Shown here: one piece after another, positions 10,142 to 21,721 of the stretch
Layout: every line of letters starts with the position of its first letter
Position numbering within the stretch: the first letter of the stretch is position 1
Assembly: GCA_025201365.1 (NCBI GenBank)
Contig: JAIXMF010000013.1
Coordinates: 620,001 to 684,000, forward strand
DNA: 64,000 nt
Reading direction: 5' to 3'
Origin: Syncephalis plumigaleata
Taxonomy: Eukaryota > Zoopagomycota > Zoopagomycetes > Zoopagales > Piptocephalidaceae
Position numbers and translations under genes: made by a program
Notes under the pieces: generated by a model
What the model saw: only the letters and a program-made list of their open reading frames with translations
What the model was told of the DNA's origin: nothing
Database searches by the model: none

Positions 10142-12807
10142 TTATTGACCACTTAGTGGTGACTGAGAGAAACCAGAGATAAGCGGTTGAATTCTATTCA
10201 TAGCAGCTGGGCCTTGTGGTTGAGACGATGGCATGGAAGTCTGCTGCTGCTGCTGCTGCTGCTGCTGCACGGTCTGTACAAAGGGCTGTGCACGCTGAGG
10301 TGGGAAACCAACAGAGTTACGAACAGATGATGGTGGCGAAAGAGGCGGTTGACGCGATGCTAAGCGTGCATTGAATTGCTCTTGCATTTGTTGTTGTTGC
10401 TGCTGTTGCTGAATCATTTGCTGCTGCTGCAACAAGGTTGGTTGACCAGGACGTACGTAGCCTGCAGGTTGAGTACGTACCGTACCCGACATATCCGGTC
10501 GTGGCGATGGATAAGCTGGCGACATAGCAACCAATGGTGTGGATGCGGGAGAAATAGCGCCAGTGTTAACAGCGACAGGAGAAATAGTAGCAGCGGGATT
10601 GACACGACCAGGTGTCCACATTTGAGATGATGATGTGGCATGGTGCATCTGCTGTTGCAATTTTGCCTGTTGTGCTGCTGCTGCCATTTGCTGCTGCTGC
10701 TGAATAAGTGTCAATGGTGGATTGGCGGTATAGACGGGCTCGACCATATGTGGTGGATTATGTGGCATGGCGACATTAGCGACATTCATACCATTAGACA
10801 TCATCATAGGCATGGCTTGTTGAGCTGTATTGTCAATGACGTGCGTCTGCTGATATAATGGTGAACGTGGTACAACGGGTATACGTTGATTCATATTGAC
10901 AGGAGTAGCTGAACGAGATGTCTCTGCGGTCATCTTCTTGGTAGTTGTACGAGATACACCGGTAACGGGAGATTCATCATCAGATGCTTCGTCATCGTTG
11001 TCGTCGTCGTCATCCTCTTCATCATCCTCTTCATCAGATGAGGGAATTTGCTGCAAGCGTCCCTTGGACGATGTCTTCCGAGCTGTTTTATCCGAGATGG
11101 GTTGTGTTTCAGGCGCGGTATTCGAGGACACGGATGAAGCAGCTGATGATGGAGCGGCACCAGTCGATACAGTGGACGCGCTCGATGTAACCACTCGATG
11201 ACCACTTTCAATTTGCATGTGTGCCGATGACAGCGGCATCGCTTCAGCTAGGTTGACGGCACCCATCATAGGAACACCTCGATTAAGGGTGGTTGCAGGT
11301 TGCGCCATAGGATAGGCACCTGCCATAGGCCCTTGATTCATTCTTAGCATATTTGGACTGCTGTTATTGTTGTTGGTCGTAAGCATTGGTGTGGCGTTGT
11401 CACTTGCATTACTAGACTGACTAGTGTGCATGGTAGGCAATGAATGCTTACGCGCAAATCCGCGTGCATCAGCCAATTGATTGTGGATGGCATTGACAGC
11501 ACCATCAATACCAGCTTGTACTTGACCTGGTGCTGCTCCACCCGCACGCATAAGCTCCGGGTTGATGGTACCAGTGGTCATGTGGCGTGACATACCAGCT
11601 CGTGCTGACACGTTAGAAGGACCGGCCAACGGGGTCGTTGCTGCTGCCGCCTCCATCTCCTGACGATGACGATCCTTCATACGCTCGATGGCCAAATTGC
11701 CATTATCGGTCTTCTCTACGGTACCGGCCCAATGTTGAATGCGGTTGGCCTTTTCGCGTTCAGCTTGTCGGGCAAGACCTCGTGCCACGGCAATTTGTCC
11801 AATTCGATTGAGACCGGCACCGCCCGAGGATACGGAGGCATCTGATTCGGCGTCACTCTGTTCAGCCTCGCTGTCATCGGATTCAGATGAAGTAGATGAA
11901 TAGTCGGATGACGTGGTCTCCTCCTCCTCTTCCTCTTCTTCGCTTTCTTCTTCGCCGTAGGCTTTCGTTTCGTCGGCAAATCGACCAGCAGCGAATGTAG
12001 CTGCTCGTGCACGAGCGGCATTTTCCGATTGTTTACGCCAGCTGGCTCGTTTATCGGATTTACGGCTCTTTGGCTGTTTGGAGCCCGCTGCGTAAACGGT
12101 AGTTACAGATGAACGGACTGCGCCATTCTCTTTCTTTGCGCCACCATTAGCGGTAACCGAATGATCCTGAGCCTTTGATTTACTGGCCGCTTTACGATAG
12201 ATATCGATAAACTCACTATCGGGATTGGCCTGAGTCTTGTTGGATCGTGACGATGATTTCCCCTTACTAGTATCGCGCATTGATGAGAAGTCTCCTTCAA
12301 GTGACGTGAAAAACGAGCCATGACCGGTATCTAATATAGGAACATCAATAAGCATACACATTCATTCATTCACCTTCACTGTTTATACTTACGTGAATCA
12401 GTCAAACGAGGAGATGGCAATGCATTGGATAGTAGACCGGTCGATTCGGAGGATAGTTTAGATGGTGCTTCGCGAGTTGTTGATGTTGTTGTAGTATTGA
12501 CGTTGGTGTGCGTAGTTGCGTCATCAAGTACAATAGCATCTAATCCGGTGGAGAGCGATAAATCACTAAAGATTTCATCTAACAGACTAGTCTGCGGTAA
12601 TTCCGAGTCCAATGGTGATTTCGGTGGACTAACCAATGACGACGATGGTTCCCGTCGACCTGAACCATGACCACCATGACCACTGCTACCGCCAATATTG
12701 AGTGGTGGTAGAGCTGGTGGTGCCATTTCAGCCTTCTCCTCGCCGTCTATGACCTCATCGCGTAAGGAAGAGGAAGACTTTTTACGGAATAGCGATAATT
12801 TGCCCAT
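10142..12807 (-). CDS. Large low-complexity protein of unknown function
   Basis: Two exons, 12807-12393 and 12330-10142, separated by a 62-base GTAAGT...TAG intron; 867 residues. It begins MGKLSLFRKKSSSS and is Ser/Pro-rich through exon 1. Exon 2 has a basic stretch (KSRKSDKRASWRKQ), an acidic run near residue 266 (EEESEEEEEEEE), a short charged helix (LARQAEREKANRIQHW), a second Asp/Glu run near residue 576, then Met/Pro/Gln-rich sequence with several glutamine runs near the C-terminus. No catalytic or known DNA-binding domain is visible; composition resembles disordered transcriptional or scaffold proteins, but that is inference. The Ty3 element begins 578 bases upstream of its start codon and may displace distal promoter sequence. 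Confidence 0.75.
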
Positions 12808-13384
12808 GGTACAACGATAGTCGTAGCAGTAGTAGTAGTAGTAGTAATAAACCTTATAAAATAAACAAATACAACTAGTTCACAAACTATTGTTAGTATG
12901 TGTAAGCGTAAGTTATACCAGTGGTAGAAAGTAAGAATAGTAACAGTAACAGTAACAGCAGCAGCAATAGAGAAAACAAGTATCACGCTATTTAATGGTG
13001 CAACCTATCGTTGTTATTTTTATCGTGTTGAACACAGAAACACCAAGCCGAGAAGGGGGAAGTAGACTGTCGTTTCAGTGTAAAACGCTGCAGACCATCA
13101 ACGAGCGTGGGTGGTGAACATGCACACTCACACCTGCTTCTTCGATGGAAAGAAGTGCGAGAGCGAGTGAGTGAGTGAGTGGAAAGAAAAATACCGGCAC
13201 GTAAGGAATAGAAAAGTGAATTACCATTCAGGTGATCGTGCTAACACATGCCTTTGTCGGCAAATAATAGGAGTATTAATATACCGCTCGTTCCTATCAA
13301 AAAGTTACTTGACAACTACGTAATAGTAGTAAAATACCAGGAAGAAAACAGATAAAGCAACTCGTGTTCAGAAAGGAAAAGAAG
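12808..13384 (-). promoter_or_regulatory. Proximal upstream region left of the Ty3 insertion
   Basis: Probable promoter of the 10142-12807 gene: GTA repeats near 12827-12846, a CT-rich tract on the minus strand and a (GAGT)n run at 13165-13181. No open frame of note. It ends at the 5-bp target duplication. Confidence 0.5.
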
Positions 13385-13683
13385 TGTGGCGCCATATCTT
13401 GACCTCGTGGCTTAGCGGTCCAGAATAGGATAGCTACACGTTCAGCGTCGAGAGAAGAAAAAGCAAACGCAAAAGCAAATTTTAATAAAGACGAACAATT
13501 CTATCTTTTATCTCTACACTACTGTGCTCCAAGTGTCTTACAAGTATTAACCGTGTTAAAGTGTTTTATTTGTCTATACATTCCAACAGTGAGCCACTGC
13601 AGCTAACTGAGGTTGTTGCACGTCACTTTCTGGAATCCCTTGTCCGGCCCCTATCGTGCCCCCTACCAGATAGGGCCGTGACA
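13385..13683 (+). repeat. 5' LTR
   Basis: 299 bases, TG...CA ends, identical by eye to the 3' LTR at 18847-19145. It contains an AATAAA-like stretch (TTTTAATAAAG) near 13480. Confidence 0.95.
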
Positions 13684-13685
13684 AC

Positions 13686-13703
13686 TGGTGGAGAACCCGG
13701 GCG
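13686..13703 (+). promoter_or_regulatory. Primer-binding site candidate
   Basis: Starts TGGTGGAGAACCCGGGCG, two bases after the 5' LTR. The leading TGG pairs with the universal CCA end of a tRNA. I cannot name the tRNA. Confidence 0.6.
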
Positions 13704-13899
13704 CGTGAAGCGAAAACTTACCTTCTAGTAGCAAGCGCGTTCGGTGCCCAACCACATTTCACTAATCTTGTAGGACACGAATCCCGCTCTCTACCTTTCC
13801 TATCACATATTACGTTAACGATCTTTACATTCTACGTTATTACTCCCATTTCCCTTACGTTCTATTATTTCTTATTTATTTCACCTTATCTTACGATCA

Positions 13900-15336
13900 T
13901 TGCACATAATGACACCCATATATACACGTGCGTCGGCCCAGCGCGAGGACGAAGCTGCAGGCCCATCCAACGCTCCGGCTGTTCCCGCCGAGGAAGAACC
14001 TGAGGCGCCTGTGCCGACTTCCCCAGTCGAAGGCGACCCTCCAGTGACGACCGATCCTCAGCCTACCGCAGCGGTATCTCAAGCCGTTGCCACTACTGTT
14101 CTCCACCCACAGGCTGTTAGGACCGCTCCCACTACTATTCCTCCGGAACAGGCCGTCGAGACCGTCCCTACGCCAACCGCCGAAGACGTCACACTTCCTA
14201 CTGATCCGAATAATCCGTTCGCTGCTGTACAACAAGCTATTAGTACACAGGATGACCAGTCTCCAAATGCAGTTGCTATGTTTATGGATTACGTAGTCAA
14301 CCAACAACACAGGTTGACGCAGACACAGGCTGTAGCGTTAGCTGAGCAAATGATCATTACGCTTGGCATAACTCGCCCTGATCCGCCCTCACAACCTATC
14401 GTCGAAACACCTGGTACTGCTCATGTTCCATATCGCTTACCTTCGCAGAACGATCACACACCATCTCCAACTATCCAGATTCGTCGCCCTGTTCGTCGTG
14501 AAAGCGTGATGACGCCAGATGATGAATCAGATCATGACGATGTTGAACTCCCTATATTACCACCGTCGTATCGTCATTCCTACGCACCAAAGATGGAGAT
14601 ACCCATACTAAACGAGAAGGATGACCCTTTGGAATGGTTAGACGAATTCACCCTTGTCGCAGATATGTCTCCATGGTCCGAAAAGGATCAATGCTGTGCA
14701 TTAATATATGGTTTACGACAGCATGAAAAGGTATGGTGTGCTCGCGCTACGAAACAGTTAGCTTCGTTTAAACCTGGTCTCTATGATGAACTTGTAACTA
14801 GTATACGAGGTCATTGGTATCAAGAAGATCCTAAAGAAGGAGTGTTAGCTACGTTCCATTCTACTCGCAAGCGTCCGAAGGAATCTCTCCTCGACTATGC
14901 CGATCGCATCGAGATGAACGGAATACGCGCCAAAGTCAGCGACGAAACGATTTGGTACTACTTCAAGGTCAACGCCGATGAATCTACTCGTGATCTACTC
15001 AAATTATATCTGATTTCATCACTCGAGGAATTACGATCACGCGGAAAGAGTATCGACAAACTACTTACCCAGTCATCAACGCCTGTTAAACCAAAGTTCG
15101 TAGCTGCCGTACAAGAAGATGATTCTATCCCTTCTAACACCCGATCGACACAGAAGCAATATGACGACCGACGACAACGTCCACGACGCAAGGAGAAGCC
15201 ACCTTCTGCGCCGCGCCATCCTTGTGCTCTCTGTGACGATCCAGGACACGCCGCCTATAAGTGTCCTAAGTTATCTGCGGCTCGTGAGTCAGTCACTGGC
15301 AAATTGCCTGAGGCTGCTCAGCCGTCGGAAAACTAA
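13900..15336 (+). CDS. Ty3/Gypsy gag polyprotein
   Basis: Gag of the Ty3/Gypsy element, 478 residues, expected to form the particle core in the cytoplasm. The N-terminal 170 residues are Pro/Ala/Thr-rich. The middle has the retrotransposon gag fold with WLDEF near residue 246 and a W..RATK.L segment. The C-terminal part ends in a zinc knuckle CALCDDPGHAAYKC (CX2CX4HX4C). Gag and pol lie in different frames, which in this family is usually bridged by programmed frameshifting or internal initiation. Confidence 0.92.
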   Translation: MHIMTPIYTRASAQREDEAAGPSNAPAVPAEEEPEAPVPTSPVEGDPPVTTDPQPTAAVSQAVATTVLHPQAVRTAPTTIPPEQAVETVPTPTAEDVTLPTDPNNPFAAVQQAISTQDDQSPNAVAMFMDYVVNQQHRLTQTQAVALAEQMIITLGITRPDPPSQPIVETPGTAHVPYRLPSQNDHTPSPTIQIRRPVRRESVMTPDDESDHDDVELPILPPSYRHSYAPKMEIPILNEKDDPLEWLDEFTLVADMSPWSEKDQCCALIYGLRQHEKVWCARATKQLASFKPGLYDELVTSIRGHWYQEDPKEGVLATFHSTRKRPKESLLDYADRIEMNGIRAKVSDETIWYYFKVNADESTRDLLKLYLISSLEELRSRGKSIDKLLTQSSTPVKPKFVAAVQEDDSIPSNTRSTQKQYDDRRQRPRRKEKPPSAPRHPCALCDDPGHAAYKCPKLSAARESVTGKLPEAAQPSEN

Positions 15337-15341
15337 ACCGG

Positions 15342-18300
15342 GTGCCGATGATTGAGGGTATTGGCACCCCCCTTCTAGCAAATCCCTTATCACAACCAGA
15401 TGCCGTGATAGGTGCTGTTACCGCTAACGCACTCTTACAGGCCGGTTTTGTGAACGGACACGCAACAACTATGCTAGTGGACACAGGAGCCCAACAAACG
15501 GTAATCTCTAGCGCCTTATGCTCACGTCTAGGCATAAAGGTTGGACCGAATCGGAACTCGTTTGTTAAGCTAGCAGATGGACGACACGCTCACACTTGCG
15601 GATACTGTCAAGTACAAGTGCAAGTTGCTGATGTGGAACGTCAAGTCGAAGCGATCATACTTCATGCATCTCCATATGATCTCCTATTAGGTATGGATTG
15701 GTTAACCGATGCTAGCGCCACCATAGATTGCGCTGCTGGCACGTTGACAGTCGGCAATCATTCCTTACCTATGAAAATGTCAACCCACTCGCACGGTATA
15801 CACTTTGTTGCCGTTGCTGAGAAACGCATTCGCAATAGTCGGCTTAGCAGGAAGCTACAACAATGCTATGATGCTATTCAGCCCCAACTCAACGAAGAGA
15901 CTCCTACAGCCCTTATTTCTGCGGCAGTATCTCAGTCTCCACATGTTGAACTGGTCGAATCGGAACGCAAGTACCTTCTCGACAAGTTGCTACGGGAATT
16001 TACGGATCTATTTGCAGATAATCCTAATAATCCTGGTGCAACTACTAGTATACAACACTTCATTAATACTGGCGACAGTAGACCCATCAACTCACCGCCA
16101 TATCGCGTAGCTCATCGTCAACGCGAGATTATCACCAATTCTGTTAATGATATGCTCAAAAACGGAATCATTGAACGCTCTTTCAGCCCTTGGTCTTCCC
16201 CTGTTGTTCTTGTTGGTAAGAAGGATGGAGGCGCACGATTTTGTGTAGATTACCGTAGGCTTAACGAAGTAACCAAGAAGGATTCTTATCCTACTACGCG
16301 AGTAGATGACGCCTTGGACATGCTGTCTGGCGCTCGTTGGTTTACTACGTTAGATTTAGCTTCAGGTTATTGGCAAGTCAAAATGAACGTTAAAGATAGA
16401 GAAAAGACTGCTTTTATTACACACGATGGTCTATATCAATTCAAAGTCATGCCTTTTGGACTTTGCAATGCACCAGCTACGTTCCAACGTCTTATGAACG
16501 AAGTGCTGGCTGGATTGAAATGGCGTACCTGCATCGTGTACCTGGACGATATTATCGTTTATGGACGGACGTTCGAGGAACATCTAGAACGTCTACGAGA
16601 AGTCTTTCAACGCTTACGTACGGCTGGCCTACGACTAAAGAAGAGCAAGTGTCACTTCGGTCATCAAGAGATTGCTTACCTTGGTCATTTGGTCACTGCC
16701 AACGGTGTTAAGCCGGATCCCAACAAAATCGCCGCTGTTCATCAATTTCCTCTTCCTGTAGATGTCCGTGGATGTAAAAGCTTCTTAGGTCTTGCTTCCT
16801 ATTATAGACGATTCATTCCTAATTTCTCTGAGAAAGCTGAACCGTTACATCGTCTCACTAAGAAGAACACGCCATTTACCTGGACCGATGCTCAACAAGC
16901 TGCCTTCGATCAGTTACGTCAAGCCCTTACCGATGATGTTGTTCTCACTTACCCCGATCTTTCCAAGCCTTTCCGAATTGAGACCGATGCCTCTTCTACT
17001 GGTATTGGTGCCGTCATTTCTCAACTCGTGAACGACCAATGGAAGCCTATCGCATACGCCAGCCGTGCTCTCAACCAAGCTGAACGCAACTACTCAGCCA
17101 CGGAAGGTGAATGCTTAGCGATCGTGTGGGCCATCGACAAATTTCGACCATACATTTACGGTGGTGAATTCACTGTCGTTACCGATCACTCCGCCTTACG
17201 CTGGTTAATGTCTCGTCCAAATCCAACCGGTAGACTAGGTAGGTGGGTGCTGCGATTACAAGAGTATTGCCCCACTATCGAGTACCGTCGAGGCACTGCC
17301 AACTCCAACGCCGATGCCTTGTCGCGAGATCCCTTGCCATGGCCGGAACTAGTCGCTCAAGCCGAAGAAGATAAAGCTGTCGAAATCATGTCCACGGCCG
17401 CTGTACCATTATTACCTACGGCAGACGAATGGCTCCAGGCACAACGCAGTGAGAACGCCACTTGTGACATCTACGGTTATTTGTCGAAAGGTAACGATCA
17501 TCTTATCATGATGAATGAACCTACACGACGTTCGATCAAGAAACGCGCTCGAAGTTATCGCCTCGTCGACGGTCGATTGATGCGCCGAAAGATGGAAGAA
17601 GATCAAGAAGTACTATTGGACGTAGTACCGAAACAGTTCCAACCCGTTGTTCTATATCATAATCATGATCAAGAATTATCCGGCCATCTCGGTAGATATC
17701 GCACATATAAACGAATTCGACAAAAGTACTGGTGGTCGAACTTACATAGTGACGTTAGAGATTATGTAGCAACTTGTGTGAGATGCCAGAAGCAACGACG
17801 CATCACACAGCGTTCTGGCTTGCTACAGTCTCTGCCGGTACCCGAGAAGCCGTTCGACTTTATCGCTATCGACCTAATGGGACCGTTTACTGAGTCAGAG
17901 TATGGTAATAAGTATGTTGCCGTATGTTGCGATTACACAACTCGATGGATCGAAGCTGCTGCGATACCGGACGCTACAGCCGAGACTACCGTCAAGTTCC
18001 TTATGAATAACATTATCGCTCGACATGGAATGCCCCGTGTACTCCTCACAGACGGAGGTACCAACTTCACGTCTGGTCTCACAGCAGGAATCGCGCGCCG
18101 CCTAGGCATTCGTCAGCGAATTACATCAGCACGACGTCCACAAACTGACGGTCTCGTTGAACGTTTCAATCATACGCTAGCTTCAATGATTGCCAAGTTC
18201 ACTAACGACTTCGAAACCGACTGGGACAAGTACTTACCTTTACTGTTGTTCGCCTATCGCACTACACCGCAATCGTCTGCTGGTCAGACGCCCTTCAACC

Positions 18301-18890
18301 TACTCTACGGCCGCGAAGCCACTCAACCATTAGAAGTCGCTGTTAACAACATGCCCACGACAAAAGCACGATTCAATAAGCGAACTGAAGAATACGAAGA
18401 GTACGTGAAGGACTTACAATTACGGTTGAATGATGTACGAGAACGAGCTCGCCTCATGATCGAAGCCGCCCAACGCCGTCAATCAGCGCGTTATAACAAA
18501 GGAAGAAGAAGAGAAGCATTCAATGAGGGTGATTTGGTATGGTTAGAAGAAACGCTGTTGAAAGGATCTAAATTAAAGAAGATGAAGGAACGTATACGTG
18601 GACCCTTCCGAGTCGTAGAGCAGACGTCAGCTGTCAATTACAGACTATGTGATCTCGACACAAAAAGGACATTCCCCGCACACGCTGATCGAATTATTCC
18701 TTTACACTCTCGTCCACAACATTTATTATTATCCCCCACGGCCAGTGAGCCAGTTTCAGTATTATCATTAACTAACACTTTATTATTATCTAGCGAAGAC
18801 CAACCTAGTATGTTGGCGGGACGCTCAACACTCGAAGAGGGAGTGATGTGGCGCCATATCTTGACCTCGTGGCTTAGCGGTCCAGAATAG
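15342..18890 (+). CDS. Ty3/Gypsy pol polyprotein
   Basis: Pol frame of the Ty3/Gypsy element, 1182 residues from the ATG at 15342. In order: aspartic protease (VDTGAQ near residue 46), reverse transcriptase with YLDD near 16540, RNase H (ETDASSTGIGAV, EGECLA, TDHSALRWL), integrase zinc finger (H..H...C..C near 17660-17790) and integrase core (IDLMGP, TDGGTNF, then DGLVERFNH). The C-terminus runs 44 bases into the 3' LTR. Protease placed before reverse transcriptase and integrase last is the Gypsy order. Confidence 0.93.
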   Translation: MPMIEGIGTPLLANPLSQPDAVIGAVTANALLQAGFVNGHATTMLVDTGAQQTVISSALCSRLGIKVGPNRNSFVKLADGRHAHTCGYCQVQVQVADVERQVEAIILHASPYDLLLGMDWLTDASATIDCAAGTLTVGNHSLPMKMSTHSHGIHFVAVAEKRIRNSRLSRKLQQCYDAIQPQLNEETPTALISAAVSQSPHVELVESERKYLLDKLLREFTDLFADNPNNPGATTSIQHFINTGDSRPINSPPYRVAHRQREIITNSVNDMLKNGIIERSFSPWSSPVVLVGKKDGGARFCVDYRRLNEVTKKDSYPTTRVDDALDMLSGARWFTTLDLASGYWQVKMNVKDREKTAFITHDGLYQFKVMPFGLCNAPATFQRLMNEVLAGLKWRTCIVYLDDIIVYGRTFEEHLERLREVFQRLRTAGLRLKKSKCHFGHQEIAYLGHLVTANGVKPDPNKIAAVHQFPLPVDVRGCKSFLGLASYYRRFIPNFSEKAEPLHRLTKKNTPFTWTDAQQAAFDQLRQALTDDVVLTYPDLSKPFRIETDASSTGIGAVISQLVNDQWKPIAYASRALNQAERNYSATEGECLAIVWAIDKFRPYIYGGEFTVVTDHSALRWLMSRPNPTGRLGRWVLRLQEYCPTIEYRRGTANSNADALSRDPLPWPELVAQAEEDKAVEIMSTAAVPLLPTADEWLQAQRSENATCDIYGYLSKGNDHLIMMNEPTRRSIKKRARSYRLVDGRLMRRKMEEDQEVLLDVVPKQFQPVVLYHNHDQELSGHLGRYRTYKRIRQKYWWSNLHSDVRDYVATCVRCQKQRRITQRSGLLQSLPVPEKPFDFIAIDLMGPFTESEYGNKYVAVCCDYTTRWIEAAAIPDATAETTVKFLMNNIIARHGMPRVLLTDGGTNFTSGLTAGIARRLGIRQRITSARRPQTDGLVERFNHTLASMIAKFTNDFETDWDKYLPLLLFAYRTTPQSSAGQTPFNLLYGREATQPLEVAVNNMPTTKARFNKRTEEYEEYVKDLQLRLNDVRERARLMIEAAQRRQSARYNKGRRREAFNEGDLVWLEETLLKGSKLKKMKERIRGPFRVVEQTSAVNYRLCDLDTKRTFPAHADRIIPLHSRPQHLLLSPTASEPVSVLSLTNTLLLSSEDQPSMLAGRSTLEEGVMWRHILTSWLSGPE
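18834..18846 (+). promoter_or_regulatory. Polypurine tract candidate
   Basis: GAAGAGGGAGTGA lies directly before the 3' LTR, where plus-strand priming takes place in this family. Confidence 0.65.
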
Positions 18891-19145
18891 GATAGCTACA
18901 CGTTCAGCGTCGAGAGAAGAAAAAGCAAACGCAAAAGCAAATTTTAATAAAGACGAACAATTCTATCTTTTATCTCTACACTACTGTGCTCCAAGTGTCT
19001 TACAAGTATTAACCGTGTTAAAGTGTTTTATTTGTCTATACATTCCAACAGTGAGCCACTGCAGCTAACTGAGGTTGTTGCACGTCACTTTCTGGAATCC
19101 CTTGTCCGGCCCCTATCGTGCCCCCTACCAGATAGGGCCGTGACA
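18847..19145 (+). repeat. 3' LTR
   Basis: 299 bases, identical by eye to the 5' LTR, followed by the target duplication AGAAG. Confidence 0.95.
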
Positions 19146-21647
19146 AGAAGAGTCTATATGATCCGATATCAAAATACGATCACAAAAAAAGAAACCCAAC
19201 CCAACCCAGCCCCCAAAAATAGCTCAATGTCAAGGATACCCGTTGCCAATGGAAAAAGAAAACGCTTAGCAAAAGTGACTAACTGTACACCCTGCGTATT
19301 TCCAAGTCAAGTACACATGTGTACACACCTACTCAATGGCTATGTTATGGTTATGATGCGAAGAAAGAGGAAAATACGACAGAGAGAGAGAGGGAGAGAA
19401 TGAGAGGACGAGAATGAGTGTTATAGAAAAGGGATGAATAGATTGTGCACGAACAATCAATTAGTGCTAATAGCAATAGCGATACTATCTAATACTACAA
19501 TTACTATAGAGTCACTAATAATGAAAAGATGAATAAATGAACATCACCTAATTAGGTAGAAAGGAAAAGGAATACCACAAGTAGATGATAAAAGAAAGAG
19601 AGAGATGATAAGAAGTAAATTAACAGGGAATCCACGTTTAATTGCCTTATGGATGATGAATTGCCGAGAATAAAGCACGCGTTTGCGATGGGATGTGAAG
19701 ATCAAAGTAAGAAGTAAACGAGTAGAACAGGTAGCATGCGTAAATATAGAGAGCCATACACACATACGCGCATATATACACATACACACCATGTGATAAA
19801 GCACCATCATCAACTACTTCAACTTCACCACCACTATTATTCTTGTTATTATTCCTTCATGTCATGTGTGCCGTGCAAGCATTCACGCACCATTATGGAT
19901 AGAATAAACGTATTAGTGTGAATTAGCTAGGCTACAATACGTGTGTGTGTGTGTACGTGTGCGTGTATGGATCGGCCCGTTTCGCACTTTTTCATCTGAA
20001 GTCAGCGTTGTTGTGCGCTTGTTTCAAGGCGGCTAGGCAAGCCACACTTATCTCGCTGACCGCCCGTGCATATCATTCGACCAGCTAAATAATAGCGGAT
20101 ACAACTAATGAATGTATGCGCTATAACTTTTAAATAGAAATGGCGTACAAGTACACTCGCAATACTGATCATGTACCCACCAGATGAACTAGTGATAAAG
20201 TAAATGTAGCAAGCTATAATCAACGTGAATATACGCAGATATTTACAGTCACAACGATATGGTAGGAACAAAGTAGGAAAAGAAGTAGACTCTAATGGGA
20301 TAGATCCACTAGCATACATCCGTTTACATGTCAATATCGATAAATACTTACCTCGATGGTTGTTATCTAGTGGTAGTAGTAATAGTAATAAAACAGAGCA
20401 GTAGTTGCTTGATAGTTATGTATTGGTAGTGGTAATGGTGGTGGTAGTAGTAGTAAGGAGAGAATCCAAAGGTATGTTATGGTGACTATATGTATTATCG
20501 TAGAATGAGCGGATGAACAGAGAAAGGAGTAAACACATACACATGCACACGTGTGTTATGTGCAAGCGTACCAATAATTGAAATTACCAACAAGTATTAA
20601 TCGTGTTATTACGATGGATTAATAGGGAGGGAGAGAGAGAGAAAAGTTAAGAAAAAACACGCCAAAAAGGAGACAAATTAAAGAGTAAGAGAGAGAGAGA
20701 ATGATAGGGAAGAAAAGGAGAGTAATATGCGGGATAATCAGGCAATCTCCATCCGATGAATATATAGAATTTAGAGAGAGAGAAAGAGAGAAATAAAGAT
20801 AAAAACGTGGTAATAAGGCGGTAGAGTGACTATACTACTACTCACATTGATACAACGGTAGCGTATGGTATATACATAGCATACACGCATTCATACCATT
20901 CATACGCAAGGGTAACTTGAACCTATTCATTATGCCAATGATGGTAATGTCACGCGGTATGTGTGTGTGTGTGTGTGTGTACTGGTGAACATGACTGCCA
21001 TGTGGATAAAGGTATTGATGAAACAGGGCGCCAATAAAATGATGCTCGATAGATGACGGCACCATTTACCACGAATAGAAAAAAGAGAGAGAGAGAGAGA
21101 GAGATGGCATGGCAAGTCGCAATGTGTGCGTGTGCGTATGTGTGCATGTGTGTATGTGTACATGTCTGTGCCATGAAGTATCGCTTGCTTGTGGAATTCC
21201 GGTTTAACTCGGCCTTAAGCCATTGCTGTTTATGCTGGAGAGCACCACATAGCAAACTTGTAGGCCAAGGTTACTACTAACATGCTACTCGGCACCATAT
21301 CAGCATTTGTAGTAAACAGCGTATAATTAACTGGATTTACACTGATAAATGCTCTATGCTTTCATACAGATGATATACACATCTGTCATGGAGATAAAGG
21401 AATTAACTTTGTAGTGTTATAGTAGCATTGATTGTAATCTGTAAATAATAGCATTGTCAGTGAATTCATAAAGCCAAGCAAAGTGCAATGAACGAGTCAG
21501 GTTGTGTAACCATTCTCTACCGCTAGCTGGATAAACGATAACACGCTGTAGTTGTAGCATGCTTAGTTTGAGTAACATCATTATCATTTACTATGAAATC
21601 TACACATTTAGCAATAAAGAATCTATTCAATTATAATTAATGATGCA
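19146..21647. other. Intergenic, no supported gene
   Basis: AT-rich and microsatellite-rich DNA between the Ty3 element and the DDHD gene. It contains GT runs (19941-19953, 20958-20979), GA runs (19380-19398, 20630-20640, 20688-20700, 21084-21104) and short frames rich in His/Thr or Arg/Glu that follow from them. A minus-strand frame at 20002-20334 has no recognisable motif. Confidence 0.5.
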
Positions 21648-21707
21648 AACTTATTTATTGATAAAAATAAAGGGCTAACAGTGTTAATTGATTGGGAAAG
21701 CCCTGTA
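21648..21707 (+). repeat. Inverted-repeat terminus of the TACAG family, copy 1
   Basis: Read on the minus strand it starts TACAGGGCTTTCCCAATCAA and runs on through TTAACACTGTTAGCCC and TATCAATAAATA. It resembles the ends at 24822, 26155, 28731, 47432 and 48662. The element body would lie to the left, but I found no left partner. It ends 15 bases beyond the DDHD gene stop codon. Confidence 0.55.
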
Positions 21708-21721
21708 TACTAATGTTGGTA

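Larger units (their letters stand above)
13385..19145 (+). mobile_element. Ty3/Gypsy LTR retrotransposon, looks whole, young
   Basis: A 5.76-kb element with two 299-bp LTRs that begin TGTGG and end TGACA and appear identical on reading. A 5-bp target duplication AGAAG flanks it (13380-13384 and 19146-19150). Order of parts: 5' LTR, primer-binding-like TGG start two bases in, gag, pol (protease, reverse transcriptase, RNase H, integrase), purine-rich tract, 3' LTR. The protease-RT-RNase H-integrase order is that of Ty3/Gypsy. I see no chromodomain and no env. I see no evident break in either reading frame. Identical LTRs mean a recent insertion. Confidence 0.95.

Noticed and set aside
20002-20334. 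110-residue minus-strand frame right of the Ty3 element
   Set aside because: No recognisable motif or signal peptide and no clear partner exon. A GTAAGT donor just upstream is not enough.
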